A stretch of 64,000 bases of DNA from Bacteroidetes bacterium OLB11 (GTDB lineage Bacteria > Bacteroidota > Bacteroidia > Chitinophagales > Chitinophagaceae): assembly GCA_001567165.1 (NCBI GenBank), contig LNFQ01000044.1, positions 36,018-100,017 on the forward strand, written 5' to 3'. The notes beneath the pieces are model-generated. The model ran no database searches. It was given only the letters and a program-made list of their open reading frames with translations, and was not told where the DNA came from. Position numbers and translations under genes: made by a program. Position 1 is the stretch's first letter; each line of letters opens with the position of its first letter. Below are positions 38,287-49,099 of the stretch, piece after piece.

Positions 38287-39546
38287 TTATTTTCTCAAAG
38301 CATCTACTGGACTTAATTTGGAAGCATTGCGAGCAGGAATATATCCTGCTAATATTCCAACCAAAATACTAATTGTTGTTGCTAAAAGAAAATTCCAAAG
38401 TGATAAATAAATTGGAAAGTCAAACACGAATGTCAAAATAATTCCGAGTAGTATAATGAGGATAACTCCAAGTACTCCGCCAATGAAACATAAAATGATT
38501 GATTCGATAATAAAATCAAGCATAATATTTTTAGAAGTAGCTCCTAGTGCTTTTTTTAAGCCAATTTGTGCTGTTCGTTCTTTAACTGATACAAACATAA
38601 TATTGGCGATTCCAAAGCATCCGACGATTAAGGAAAAGAAACCAATGATCCAAGCAGCCATTTTGATTTTAGAAAAAATTTCGTCTAACTTTTTTTGAAT
38701 TGCATCCATTTTATTGATTGAAAAATTGTCGGGTTCTGTTGGCTTTATTTTCCGAATTGCACGCAATGTGCTTTTTGCTTCAAAAGACAATTCTTCAATC
38801 GGAATTTTTTGGTGCCTTCCACCATCAAAATAGGATCTACAAATCCATTGCCTACATTATTATCAATGTTTTTAATACTTGCATAAAATAAATATGGAAC
38901 AATCACTGCATTATTAAAATCAAATCCCAATTGATTTCGACTTTTTTTTCTTCATCACACCAACCACACGAATTGGGTAATTAGCTATTTGAAGGGATTT
39001 ACCAATCATTTGCAGATTATTATTGAAAAAAGTGTGAGCAATTTCATTTCCAATAACCATTACGTTCGCATTTGAATTTAATAACTCTGATTTTGAAAAA
39101 TACCGTCCAAATTGGATGTCAAAATTTTGAAATTTTTCAAAATCATTGGATACTGCATACAAATTAGCCATCATTTCATTTTTGCCGTCTGTGATTTTTG
39201 AAAATTCGTTATATGAAATGCAAACAAATTGAGCATGAGCCATATTGGATTTGAGTTGCAACATTTCATTATAATTTGTAACAGGACGCGATTTGTATCT
39301 CCACCAAGGATACACTCCTTTTGAGTCGTCAGGCGGCAACCAAGCATATTTTCCAATGTATAAATTAGAAGCACCTAATTGTGACATATTTTTTTGAATA
39401 TTTTCTTTCATACTATCAAAAACACTTAGTATCGATACGATACAAAAAATACCAATAGAAATGCCTAATAATGAAAGAAAGGAGCGAAGCTTGTTGTTGA
39501 GCAATTCTGTCAAAATGAGATGAATATGTTCAAACGATAATTTCAT
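38287..39546 (-). CDS. MacB/FtsX-type ABC transporter permease (frameshifted twice)
   Basis: About 419 aa after repair. The start at 39546 gives an N-terminal helix (LRSFLSLLGISIGIFCIVSIL), then a periplasmic MacB-like domain (GASNLYIGKYAWLPP, ANVMVIGNEIAHTFF), and three C-terminal helices with the FtsX motif AQIGLKKALGA. Dropping one base at the T8 run 38942-38949 (plus view) joins the first two segments. A second break lies at 38815-38823, where one added G restores VGRHQKIPIEELSFEAKS. The partner ATPase is not adjacent. It likely exports lipopeptides or drugs, or acts on lipoproteins. Confidence 0.75.
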
Positions 39547-39703
39547 GGAAAGAATGTAAAGGTAATTCATTCAAGAAGGAGATAATGATCATTTTTTCCC
39601 AATTTTTTTGCTCTGCATTTTTTATTTTCAATAAATACAAATTTGGAAATAGTTCATTAAACTCTTATTAATTAATTTTATTAATCTCTATTTGTAGATA
39701 TCG

Positions 39704-39711
39704 TACTTTTG
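39704..39711 (+). promoter_or_regulatory. -7 promoter box TACTTTTG
   Basis: Exact TAnnTTTG ending 10 bases before the ATG of the MFS gene, predicting a leader of only a few bases. Confidence 0.5.
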
Positions 39712-39721
39712 TTTTTGAATT

Positions 39722-40974
39722 ATGCAAAATTCAAATAAGCAACAGCTATATAAGATATTTAAAAATAAGGAATTTTTTATATTTTATCATTACACGATTC
39801 GCATTGGTATTTTCATTATTTCTCATTAATACCGTAGTAAGTTACAAACTATATACTATCACTAAAGATCCGCTATCTCTGGGTTTGATTGGATTGTTTG
39901 AAGTGATACCGGCATTTTATTTGTGCTTTTTTTGCAGGTTATTTTGTTGATAAAAATGAAAAGCGATGGATTTATTTTTTGTGTATTATTGGTTATGTTT
40001 TAAATGGACTTTTGTTTTTATATGCTACATCAAATTATTTTACGGGTCAACATTCTGTAAGAACAGTTGAAGTGGCAATATATTCAGGAATGTTTATCAG
40101 TGGAATATTGCGAGCATTTATTTCGCCAGCATCTTTTTCATTAATGCCACTTCTTGTCAAAACAAATGAAATTTCAGTTGCAGTTACTTGGACGAGTACT
40201 TCATGGCTATTGGGTTCGGTTATGGGACCCTTAGTCGGAGGGCTTTTGCTTGCATGGATTGGTATTACGTATTCGATTCAGATTGCAATATTGACATTAC
40301 TAATTTGTGGCGTTTTAATTTTACAAATCAAAAGGAAACCAATTACATTCACCAAAGATGTGGGCATTGTGAAAGGATTAGCTGAAGGATTCCGGTTTGT
40401 ATTTGGCAATCAAATTATTTTAGCTGTGATTAGTTTAGATTTATTTGCGGTTCTGTTTGGTGGGGCAGAAGCACTTTTACCAGTAGTAGCAAAAGACATT
40501 TTGGATGTAGGAGAAATTGGCTATGGATGGCTTAGAAGTGCTCATGGGATTGGTTCTATTTTTTTACTGTTGGTCCTTGCTTATATTCCTTTAAAATCAA
40601 ATGTGGGTAAGAAATTGTTTGTGAGTGTTGGCTTGTATGGCTTGTGTATTTTGCTTTTTGGAATTTCATCATCGTTTGTCATTTCGTTTGGATTATTATT
40701 TATGGCAGGTTTATTTGATGGGGTTAGTGTGGTCATTCGTCAGTCTATATTACAAATTAAAACGCCGTCAGAAATAAAAGGACGAGTGTCATCAATTAAT
40801 ATGATGTTTATTAGTTCAAGCAATGAATTAGGGGCTTTTGAAAGTGGGTTTGCAGCTCGATTAATGGGTACCATTCCGGCGATAATTTTTGGAGGTATTA
40901 TGACTATCATCGTGGTGCTATCAACATTCCTATTTGCACCAAAAGTAAGAAAATTAAATTCATTAGATGAGTAA
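39722..40974 (+). CDS. MFS transporter (frameshifted twice near the 5' end)
   Basis: About 416 aa after repair with 12 expected helices. The second part is intact (SLMPLLVKTNEISVAVTW, RVSSINMMFISSSNELGAFESG), matching the MFS_3/enterobactin-exporter-like class (EntS-like). The first 85 codons need one T removed at 39773-39778 and one at 39927-39933; they then read RFALVFSLFLINTVV and GLFEVIPAFYLCFFAGYFVDKNEKR, the expected helices and loop. It diverges from the permease gene. Substrate unknown. Confidence 0.8.
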
Positions 40975-41087
40975 CTTTAGCTTGTTAAATCATCATAAAC
41001 AAAATGGGGCTTATTAGTGGTTTTGCAGAAACTGGTATTTAAATATATAATTTTCTACAATTAGAATTTCAATTGCGTAACTTGTGT

Positions 41088-41864
41088 TTATAATTTTTGT
41101 GCAACGATAACGATTGCATTCATTTGTTTTTGATATTTTTTAAATACACTTCTCATTTCCATCACTCGTTTAGTAGCTATTGAGTTCTTAAAAATATTGT
41201 AACCTATTTTTAAGGTGTTAAAAAAGCCTTCATCGTCTATCATCCTAGACGCATCTAATAATCGCATTTGATTGGTTTCAATTTTTTTAATTTCAAAACC
41301 TTCATTTTCTATTAATTTTATCCATTCTTGTTGAGTCAGTGGTCTAGCATTTACTTTGATGGAAAGAGCCAAATCTCGTTGAATATTTGATTTCATATCA
41401 TCACTCAACTCATCCGGTACTAATCCCAATTCATGAATCGCATATAATCCCCCTTTTTTTAAAACTCGATGTGCTTCTCTAATAATTTCAGCTTTTCGAT
41501 GATCGGCTTGCATGGTCAACATTGCTTCTCCATAGATTTTATCTTTGCTATTGCTTGCTAGTGGCGTTTTTGCTGCATTTGATAATTGAAATGTACAATT
41601 TGATTTTGAAAATTTCTCACTCAGGTTTTTCACCACATCTGTATCTGCATCAATTCCTATATAGGATAGTGGATTTAATTTCAGCACAATCGATGCTGTG
41701 TAGCCAATTCCGGGTGCAAATTCTACTACTTCATCATTGGGTGATATTTGAAGTGAATTTATTAGTTTTAAAGTTAATTCCTTACCTCCAGGGCGTAAAA
41801 CTTTTTTCCCCATTCTGGCTAAAATCCAATGTCCTTGAGCTTTTTCTAGATTTTCTGTAAACAT
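41088..41864 (-). CDS. Class I SAM-dependent methyltransferase
   Basis: A 258-aa cytoplasmic methyltransferase. Motif I is VVEFAPGIGYTASIVL, followed by YIGIDADTDVV and, later, the post-motif AHRVLKKGGLYAIHELGL of the Methyltransf_11/25 fold. The N-terminal segment QGHWILARMGKKVLRPGGKELT is a recurrent feature of a Bacteroidota subfamily. Substrate unknown. It diverges from the FAD-dependent protein gene with 184 bases between. Confidence 0.8.
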   Translation of the reverse strand: MFTENLEKAQGHWILARMGKKVLRPGGKELTLKLINSLQISPNDEVVEFAPGIGYTASIVLKLNPLSYIGIDADTDVVKNLSEKFSKSNCTFQLSNAAKTPLASNSKDKIYGEAMLTMQADHRKAEIIREAHRVLKKGGLYAIHELGLVPDELSDDMKSNIQRDLALSIKVNARPLTQQEWIKLIENEGFEIKKIETNQMRLLDASRMIDDEGFFNTLKIGYNIFKNSIATKRVMEMRSVFKKYQKQMNAIVIVAQKL

Positions 41865-42048
41865 GTCTTTCTAATTTGTTTTGTAAAATGTGTAAACGAA
41901 ATTATTCATCTATAGAAATTAAAGACATTTATATCCGAAATTAAATATATCCAATCGGAAAAAGTTATTTCGTAAAAAAGATGATATTTGTCAAAAAAAT
42001 TACCTTATAACTTCAATTTATTTAGGAGAAAATAGACAAAGGCAACGT

Positions 42049-43599
42049 ATGATTAAAGAAGTGCAAATTCAAATTCCGGCATTCGATTTTAATAATGAAA
42101 AGAAATTGAATCAATATCTCCACTCATTTTTAGGAATCAATAAGCATCAATCTTTTGAGTTTGAAATTTTAAAAAAATCATTAGATGCAAGAAGTAAAAC
42201 AATCTTTTACAATCTAAAAATAAGAGCCTATATTGATGAGCCTCTCCCTATTGAAAGCGATTATCAATTTAGACCTCAACTTGTTTCAAATAATGAAGAA
42301 GTGCATATTATCGGAGCTGGACCCGCTGGTTTGTTTTGTGCTTTACAATGTATTATGAATGGACTGAAACCTGTTATTTTTGAAAGAGGGAAAGATGTGC
42401 GAGAGCGAAGAAGAGATTTGGCAATATTAAACAAAGAGGGAATTTTAAACACAGAAAGTAATTACTGTTTTGGAGAAGGTGGTGCTGGAACTTATAGCGA
42501 TGGAAAGTTATACACTCGAAGTAATAAACGAGGAAAATTGCAAACAGTATTAGAATGGTTTGTGCAGTTTGGTGCTGAATCAAATATTCGTTATGATGCC
42601 CATCCTCATATTGGGACAAATAAACTACCTCACATCATCACGGCAATGCGAGAGCAAATTTTAGCATGCGGAGGTGAAGTGCATTTTAGCCAAAGGCTTA
42701 CAGATATTGAAATTAAATCAAATCAAATTCAACGCATAACTTTAAATCATCATACAAAAGAGAATGTGAAAAATGTGGTATTGGCAACTGGTCATTCAGC
42801 TGGAGATATCTATCAACTTCTTTATAAAAAAAATATCTTCATCGAATCAAAACCTTTTGCATTAGGTGTGAGGGTAGAACATCCGCAAGAGATAATCGAT
42901 CAAGCTCAATATAAATGTGTGACGCGGCCAGAATACTTACCACCGGCGAGTTATAGTTTAGTAGAGCAAGTCAATGATAGAGGAGTGTTTTCATTTTGTA
43001 TGTGTCCCGGTGGCATCATAGCTCCTGCATCTACACAGGAAAATCAGTTGGTTGTGAATGGTTGGAGTCCATCTAAGAGAAATAATCCGTATGCAAATAG
43101 TGGTATGGTAGTTTCAATAAAAGAAAACGATTTTTCAAATGAAACACCATTGGGAGCTTTCAATTTTCAAAAAGAAATAGAAGAAAAATCGTTTATAGCG
43201 GGTGGAGGAAAATACGTTGCACCGGCTATGCGATTAAATGATTTTGTCAATCATCAATTTTCAAATACATTGCCAAAATGCTCTTATTTGCCAGGTGTAA
43301 AAAGTGTGCCATTGTATGAAGTATTGCCTGACTTTGTCTATCAAGGACTTCAAAAAGCATTTTATTCATTTGGTAAAAAAATTAAAGGATTTAATTCAAA
43401 CGATGCGATTGTAGTGGCAACAGAAAGCAGAACTTCATCACCAATCAGAATTACGCGGCATGCAGAAAGCTTACAACATGTACAAATCCAAAATTTATAT
43501 CCTTGTGCAGAAGGTGCAGGATATGCAGGAGGTATCGTGAGTGCTGCCATGGATGGAATTAATATAGCCGAAAAATTATTAGAAAATCGAAATCAATAA
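42049..43599 (+). CDS. FAD-dependent oxidoreductase (uncharacterised COG2509-type)
   Basis: A 516-aa flavoprotein. A small N-terminal domain (about 1-80) precedes the FAD-binding Rossmann motif IIGAGPAGLFCALQ (GAGPAG 89-94). Further segments are FERGKDVRERRRDL, YCFGEGGAGTYSDGKLYTR, GLGVRVEHPQ-like FALGVRVEHPQE, CPGGIIAPA, the TESRTSSPIRI segment and YPCAEGAGYAGGIVSAAMDG near the C-terminus, all diagnostic of the COG2509 family. The reaction is unknown. The frame is intact and the gene stands alone. Confidence 0.85.
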   Translation: MIKEVQIQIPAFDFNNEKKLNQYLHSFLGINKHQSFEFEILKKSLDARSKTIFYNLKIRAYIDEPLPIESDYQFRPQLVSNNEEVHIIGAGPAGLFCALQCIMNGLKPVIFERGKDVRERRRDLAILNKEGILNTESNYCFGEGGAGTYSDGKLYTRSNKRGKLQTVLEWFVQFGAESNIRYDAHPHIGTNKLPHIITAMREQILACGGEVHFSQRLTDIEIKSNQIQRITLNHHTKENVKNVVLATGHSAGDIYQLLYKKNIFIESKPFALGVRVEHPQEIIDQAQYKCVTRPEYLPPASYSLVEQVNDRGVFSFCMCPGGIIAPASTQENQLVVNGWSPSKRNNPYANSGMVVSIKENDFSNETPLGAFNFQKEIEEKSFIAGGGKYVAPAMRLNDFVNHQFSNTLPKCSYLPGVKSVPLYEVLPDFVYQGLQKAFYSFGKKIKGFNSNDAIVVATESRTSSPIRITRHAESLQHVQIQNLYPCAEGAGYAGGIVSAAMDGINIAEKLLENRNQ

Positions 43600-43714
43600 T
43601 TTATGAAAAATAAATGAAATTGATTTCAAACGAAAACAATTACTCATTCGTCTTGTAATTATTATGATTTTTAATAAAAAAAAGATTAAATTTGTAAAAT
43701 ACTTAACATTTAAA

Positions 43715-45950
43715 ATGAAGAATATATTTTTTACAATATTATTGTTTAGTTCATTTTTTTTTACAAAAAAATGGATTTTCACAGCCTCCTCCCCCAAACT
43801 GTCCACCTGCATATTCTGCTGGGTTTAATATAGTAGGAGATTCAATTTCATATTGCAATGATGGAGTCAACTTGACCATACAACCCTTCTCTGATTTGTT
43901 TGGTACAGATTCTTATAGTGTAACTCAAATACCGTATAATCCATATCCTTGGGTGGGAGCAAATCAAATACTGGTAGGGGTAGATGATATTTTTAGTGGT
44001 GTTGTTCAACTGCCATTTCCATTTTGCTTTTTTGGTCAAAAATATAACTCCATAGTAGTAGGAGCAAATGGTCAAATTTCTTTTGATATCACACAAGCAA
44101 ACCAATATAATCCATGGGCAACACAAGGTTGGGTAGCACCCTACAATAGCCCAGGTATGAATAATACCATTATGGCTCCATATCATGATGTGAACCCTGC
44201 AGTTTATTACCAAGGTTCAAATATTACATGGGGAATTTACGGAACGGCTCCATGTAGATATTGTGTTATTTCATGGGATAGTATTCCAATGTTTTCATGC
44301 ACACAAATGTTGGCATCACAACAAATCGTTCTCTTTGAATCAACATACCTTATTGATATTAATATAAAGGGAAAGCCGGTTTGTGCAGGTTGGAATGGAG
44401 GGGTTGCTCATGAGGGAATTCAAAATGCTACTGCAACAAAAGCCTTTATGGTTCCAGGACGCAATGGAACTGTTTTTTCATTGACAAATGATAGCTATCG
44501 TTTTACGCCGAAAGGTACTCAAACACTAAACTACGACGTTACGTGGAGAAATGCAATAACAGGAGATGTTTTAGGAGTAGGAAATACATTGAATAATTAT
44601 TTTCCACCCGCTGACACAAAAGTAACTGCAAGCATGACGGTCTATACCGACTGTGACACTTTAAATGCAGCAGTTGTTGATACCATTGACGTCATTGTTA
44701 CGGGTAGTGCAACCGCAAATTTTGATTATGATATTCATTTAGGTTGTAAAAATGATACGATTTTTTTTACCAATACAAGCGTGCATGATTCTTTAGGAAC
44801 TCCTAATTATTTATGGTGGTTTGGAGATGGTGCTTATTCTACATTGTTAAGTCCAAATCATATTTACCAAACTCAAAATATATATAACGTAACGCTTATC
44901 GCAACTCTTAATGGATGCTCCGATACTATCGTCAAGCAGATTGATATCCGTCACCCACTGCAAGCAGTATTTGGAAGCCTTGATTCGATCTGTATTACTA
45001 CCCCTCTCATGCTTTCAAGCACTTCAACACCTGCAGGCTTTATTCAACACTATTGGAACTTTGGAGATGGGCATGATACTACATCAGGTACAGGAGCTTT
45101 AATGTCACATTATTATAATCAAGGAGGGAGTTTTGATGTAAAAATGATTATCACGGATACCTTGGGATGTCGAGATAGTATGTCTAAAACGATATTTGTC
45201 GATTTACCTACTTTTGTCGATTTTGTGATGAGTGATAGTATGGTTTGTGCTGGAGATCCCGTCTTTTTAATTGATAGCATTGCGCCTAGCTTTGTTGATT
45301 TTTATTGGGATTTTGGAGATGGACAAACTCATAAAAATAACCATAATCCAATACATGTTTGGGATACACCCGGCTCATACACTGTATCCTTATCGACCGA
45401 AAGAATTGTTTGTCCAGAAGGCACCAAACAAAAGAATATCACAGTGAATGCTTATCCAAATGTATCGTTAGGTCCTGATACTTCAATTTGCCCTGGATTG
45501 ACAAATCCTATATTGCTAAGTGACGTGAATAATCCTTTTGCTTTGCATTTATGGAGCACAGGAGAAACAGGCAGTAGTATTTCAGTAACAGAGCCCGGAA
45601 GATATTGGGTAAAAGCATCAAATGGAAATTGTGCAACCTCAGACAGTATTTGGGTAAAACGAGATTGTTATTTAAATATTCCAAATTCATTCAGTCCAAA
45701 TGGTGACGGTTTAAATGATTATTTTTTACCAAGAGAACTTCTTTCTAGTGGATTGACATCGTTTAAAATGGATATTTATAATCGTTGGGGTGAAAATATC
45801 TTTACTACAAATAGCATTGATGGAAGAGGATGGGACGGCAAATACAACGGAGTGTTACAACCAATAGGAGTTTACGTTTATTTAATTGAAGGAGAGTTTA
45901 TCAATGGTGTGAAAAAAACGTATCAAGGAAATGTGACTCTAATAAGATAA
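43715..45950 (+). CDS. Secreted PKD-repeat protein with gliding-motility-type (T9SS type B) C-terminal domain (one frameshift)
   Basis: About 744 aa after repair. The signal peptide starts at 43715; dropping one A at 43765-43771 continues into GFSQPPPPNCPPAYSAG and the main frame. Then come a large N-terminal part of unknown fold (PFCFFGQKYNSIVVGANGQISF), three PKD domains (WWFGDG, WNFGDG, WDFGDG near residues 360-550) and the C-terminal sorting domain (IPNSFSPNGDGLNDYF, YNRWGENIF, WDGKYNG, PIGVYVYLIEGEF). It would be exported by T9SS and may act in adhesion or motility. A perfect palindromic terminator follows. Confidence 0.85.
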
Positions 45951-45952
45951 TT

Positions 45953-45990
45953 AAATAAGAACAACTCCAATATTGGAGTTGTTCTTATTT
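45953..45990. terminator. Perfect 38-bp palindrome, terminator after the PKD gene
   Basis: Two 19-bp arms with no mismatch (core GAACAACTCC / GGAGTTGTTC), 2 bases after the stop codon and ending in a T run. It can end transcripts from either side, including the carbonic-anhydrase remnant on the minus strand. Confidence 0.8.
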
Positions 45991-46065
45991 TGAAATGGGT
46001 TTGATTTTTTAGAAAGTTACTTGTTAACTTTTTTTAGAGAGAATCAAATTATTAAATTCTAATTT

Positions 46066-46693
46066 TTAAATCGGATTATTTTTAATGTCCTCTTGAGAAG
46101 AGAAATTTACATCCAAATCTTTAATCAATCCGGTGTCAATACCATATACCCATCCATGTATTGTTAAATCTTGCCCTATGCTCCACGCATGCTGAACGAT
46201 AGATGTAGCGGCTAGATTAAGTACTTGACGTTTTATATTCAACTCAACAAATCGGTCAAATTTTTCTTTTTCATTTTCAATGTTCATTAATTCATCTATT
46301 TGAAATCGGTAACTGTCTTTTATATGTCTAATCCAATTGTCTATGATACCTACTGAAATATTTTCTAAAGCAGCTTTGACTCCACCACATTCGTAATGTC
46401 CACAAACAATAATATGTTTAATTTTTAAAATATTAACAGAATAGTCTAAAAACGCTCAGCATATTCATGTCAGAGTGAATAACCATATTTGCAATATTTC
46501 TGTGAACAAAAACTTCTCCGGGACTAGCCCCAATAATTTCATTGGCAGGAACGCGGCTATCAGAGCACCCAATCCAAAGGAGGGGTGGTTTTTAAGTACC
46601 TTTTAATTTATTAAAAAAATCGGGATCTTTTGCAAGATTCGAACGAACCCATTCTTTGTTATTTTGTATTAATTTATTATAAAATGATGACAT
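46066..46693 (-). pseudogene. can: Beta-carbonic anhydrase, broken by a nonsense codon and a frameshift
   Basis: The full-length family sequence is recognisable: QNNKEWVRSNLAKDPDFFNKL, then [14 protein letters not shown] (zinc ligands of the C-x-D-x-R motif), [23 protein letters not shown] (zinc His and Cys) and DLTIHGWVYGIDTG. An in-frame TAA at 46591-46593 (minus strand), where a Gln codon would fit, and one extra base in the A5 run at 46448-46452 (plus view) break the gene. The enzyme would interconvert CO2 and bicarbonate. It follows the SulP remnant by 32 bases in the same direction, as in SulP/carbonic anhydrase operons. Confidence 0.8.
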
Positions 46694-46725
46694 AATTTTA
46701 ATTGTTTTTTAGTTTTTATAGTATA

Positions 46726-47745
46726 TTATATTTTGTTTTTTAATTCTTTAAGAACATCATTTGAGCTTTTATGTCGAGCTCTATGTTTCATGATTAAGTC
46801 GTGTTCAATTGATACTTTTCGAATATCTGTTTCTGAATTTTCTAATTGATATTCATCTTTAAATCCAATAAACTTGATATCTATATTTTTAATTTTAGCT
46901 CTAATATCTCTATACTCTTTTAGGCTATCTAAAATATCATGAGCTATATATACTGTGTCAGAAGCATTAATAATTACTTTTGAGTTTTCAGGTATAGCAT
47001 CTAGGGTAAACAAAATAGCCGCTTTATTAAGAAATGAAACTTCTTGTGCTAAGTGTATATTAATAATATCACCGTCGTGGTATTCTTCTTTCCGAAAGTA
47101 ATATGCTCTTTTTAAATTCCCTTTTAGTATCGAAAAAATACTAATACCCATGCCTATTGCCACTCCAGTTAATAAATCAGTAAATACAACAGCTACCACA
47201 GTGAATATAAACGGAATAAATTGGTACTTTCCTTTTTTAAAAAAATGTTTAAAAACAGAAGGCTTTGCTAATTTAATTCCGATGACAAGGAGAATAGCAG
47301 CAAGGATAGCTAGTGGAATTTTATTTAATAGTTGAGGTATTGTAAGAACGCTCGTTAGTAAAAATAAGCCGTGAATGATTGTTGATAGTTTAGAACGAGC
47401 TCCAGCATTTTTATTTGCAGATGATCGAACTACGACAGAAGTCATTGGCAATCCTCCTAATAATGAACTGAATATATTTCCAATACCTTGAGCTTTTAAT
47501 TCCAAGTCAGTGTCCGTTAGCCTTTTTAGTGGATCCATTCTATCAGCGGCTTCAATACAAAGCAAGGTTTCCACTGAAGCAACAATAGCTATTGTAAATG
47601 CAAACACCCGGACTTCTCTATTTAAAAAGCTGGAAAAATTCATTTCTCCTGATTTAGTAATAAAATCTGGCAAGATGATTACACTTTTTAAATCGTTGAC
47701 ATTTGATAATTTAGGAAGCTCAACATGAACTGTGCAAAAAACCAA
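46726..47745 (-). pseudogene. SulP-family anion (bicarbonate/sulfate) transporter, N-terminal part missing
   Basis: About 339 aa remain of a family normally 500-560 aa long. What is present includes the later helices (SVETLLCIEAADRMDPLKR, LGGLPMTSVVVRSSANKNAGARSK), LVIGIKLAKPSVF and a C-terminal STAS domain. The first five or so helices are gone; the 5' end abuts an IS110 transposase fragment (stop at 47751). The remaining start (TTG) is arbitrary. Together with the downstream carbonic anhydrase it formed a probable bicarbonate-uptake operon. Confidence 0.8.
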
Positions 47746-47750
47746 ACAAA

Positions 47751-48152
47751 TCAGGCAATATTTTTTAAATAATTATCTTGGTAAAGTGTTTTGTTTTTTA
47801 CACAGCCGAAGACTTGTTTTAAGAGTTTGTTGCAAACGGCTATGACGGCTGCTTTTTTGTTTTTTCCATTGGCTACTAATCGGTCAAACAGCGCTTTACA
47901 AGCAGCATTATTTTCTTTGGCATTATGTGCTCCCATGTACAGAATATGTCGCAGTTGTTTACCACCTTGTTTGCAGATTTTTGTTCTGTCTCGTATGCTG
48001 CAGACAAAGGTCATGGCATCTTCCAGGCTGTAAAAAGAAATTTGATTGCGGTATAGTCCTTGTGGGATGGGCATTTTCAAAAGTTTGCTATAGGGCATGA
48101 AATTACTAAGATGTTTTGTAGTTTTGTATGGTGAAGAAAATATTTTTTTCAA
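47751..48152 (-). mobile_element. IS110-family transposase, C-terminal fragment
   Basis: 133 codons carrying the IS110/IS116/IS902 C-terminal domain: TKICKQGGKQLRHILYMGAHNA, ACKALFDRLVANGKNKKAAVIAVCNKLLKQ. The DEDD RuvC-like N-terminal half and the non-coding end are absent. A poor-fitting stretch of about 35 residues (MPYSKLLKM to MTFV) suggests additional damage. IS110 elements lack terminal inverted repeats, so no ends can be marked. It separates two gene remnants and is the likely cause of their truncation. Confidence 0.75.
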
Positions 48153-48161
48153 ACATCCATT

Positions 48162-48863
48162 ATGTATTTTGATAAGGCTTTTGATTCGAGAACATTTAAC
48201 ACTGCTTCACAAAAGGCTAGAGCTTTGAGAGGAATTGGATATGCATGCATTGAATTACAAGAATATGAAAGAGCGAAAGAAGTTTATGAAACCTCTCTCA
48301 TTTGGGAAGATAGTGATATCGCCAGAAATGAATTGAAAGTAATATCCAAAAAATTAGAAGCCCAAGATATAGTGATAGTACGAGGTTCAAGTAATGTTTA
48401 TGAAGAGAAACGCACATATTCTTCAAAATACCTTGCTGAAACTATTAATAAGCTACCAAATGAATTAAAAGAAAAAATACCTAGTAAATTCATTTATATA
48501 TGGTCTAAGGCCTCCAGTTTATTAATTCAAGGTGCTAATGAATATAGAAAAAATGATTATTTTAATTTCCCATTAATAGATTGGGATGAAAATTCAATTA
48601 TTCAGGGAGTAAATCAAATAGTTCATTTTCTTAAAGGCTTTAATGAAAATCATTTTTTAGAAATGGATAATATCGAAGACGCAACAAACTTGTTATTAAC
48701 TTTTCATTTTGAAACCACAAATATAAAAGACATAATAAATGATAATCAACAAAATTTAAAAGAAATAACTTTTAAGCATAAAGTAGATGGAGATGAAATT
48801 ATATTATTTATAAAACTCAGCGAAAACGCTATTAAGAAAATAAAATGGTGGAAAATATGGTAA
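48162..48863 (+). pseudogene. Remnant of a TPR-containing protein
   Basis: 233 codons without a normal N-terminus. One TPR-like unit is visible (ARALRGIGYACIELQEYERAKEVYETSLIW, about residues 20-49), followed by a region of unknown fold with DINDNQQ-type hydrophilic sequence. It begins 10 bases after the IS110 fragment, so its 5' part was probably deleted. I recognise no named family. It could still be a whole small gene, but the context argues for a remnant. Confidence 0.5.
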
Positions 48864-49099
48864 AACTAAGCCTATTGCTAACATTCAGCAGAATAGAAAA
48901 AAACGCCTTTAAATAGCAAACATTACTGTTCCAACAGAAATTGTAGCTACTAAATTTGTAAAACAATATAAAAATGAAGAAGAAAAACCAAATCGTATAG
49001 TGTGTAGCTTATGTAGTATTGAAGGACATAAAGACAAATTGAAATATTAGTATTACTGTGGCAATAAGTCGTAATTATAATAAAAAAATCTAAAATCGA
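48864..49099 (+). other. Gap with a possible gene remnant containing a CxxC motif
   Basis: Between the TPR remnant and nhaA, an open frame of about 40 codons (about 48915-49050) reads TVPTEIVATKFVKQYKNEEE and then VCSLCSIEGH before a stop. It has no credible start and resembles the end of a larger protein. It fits the picture of a decayed patch. Confidence 0.3.

Noticed and set aside
47700..48200. Terminal inverted repeats or target duplications around the transposase fragment
   Set aside because: None seen, and IS110-family elements normally have none, so their absence is not informative.
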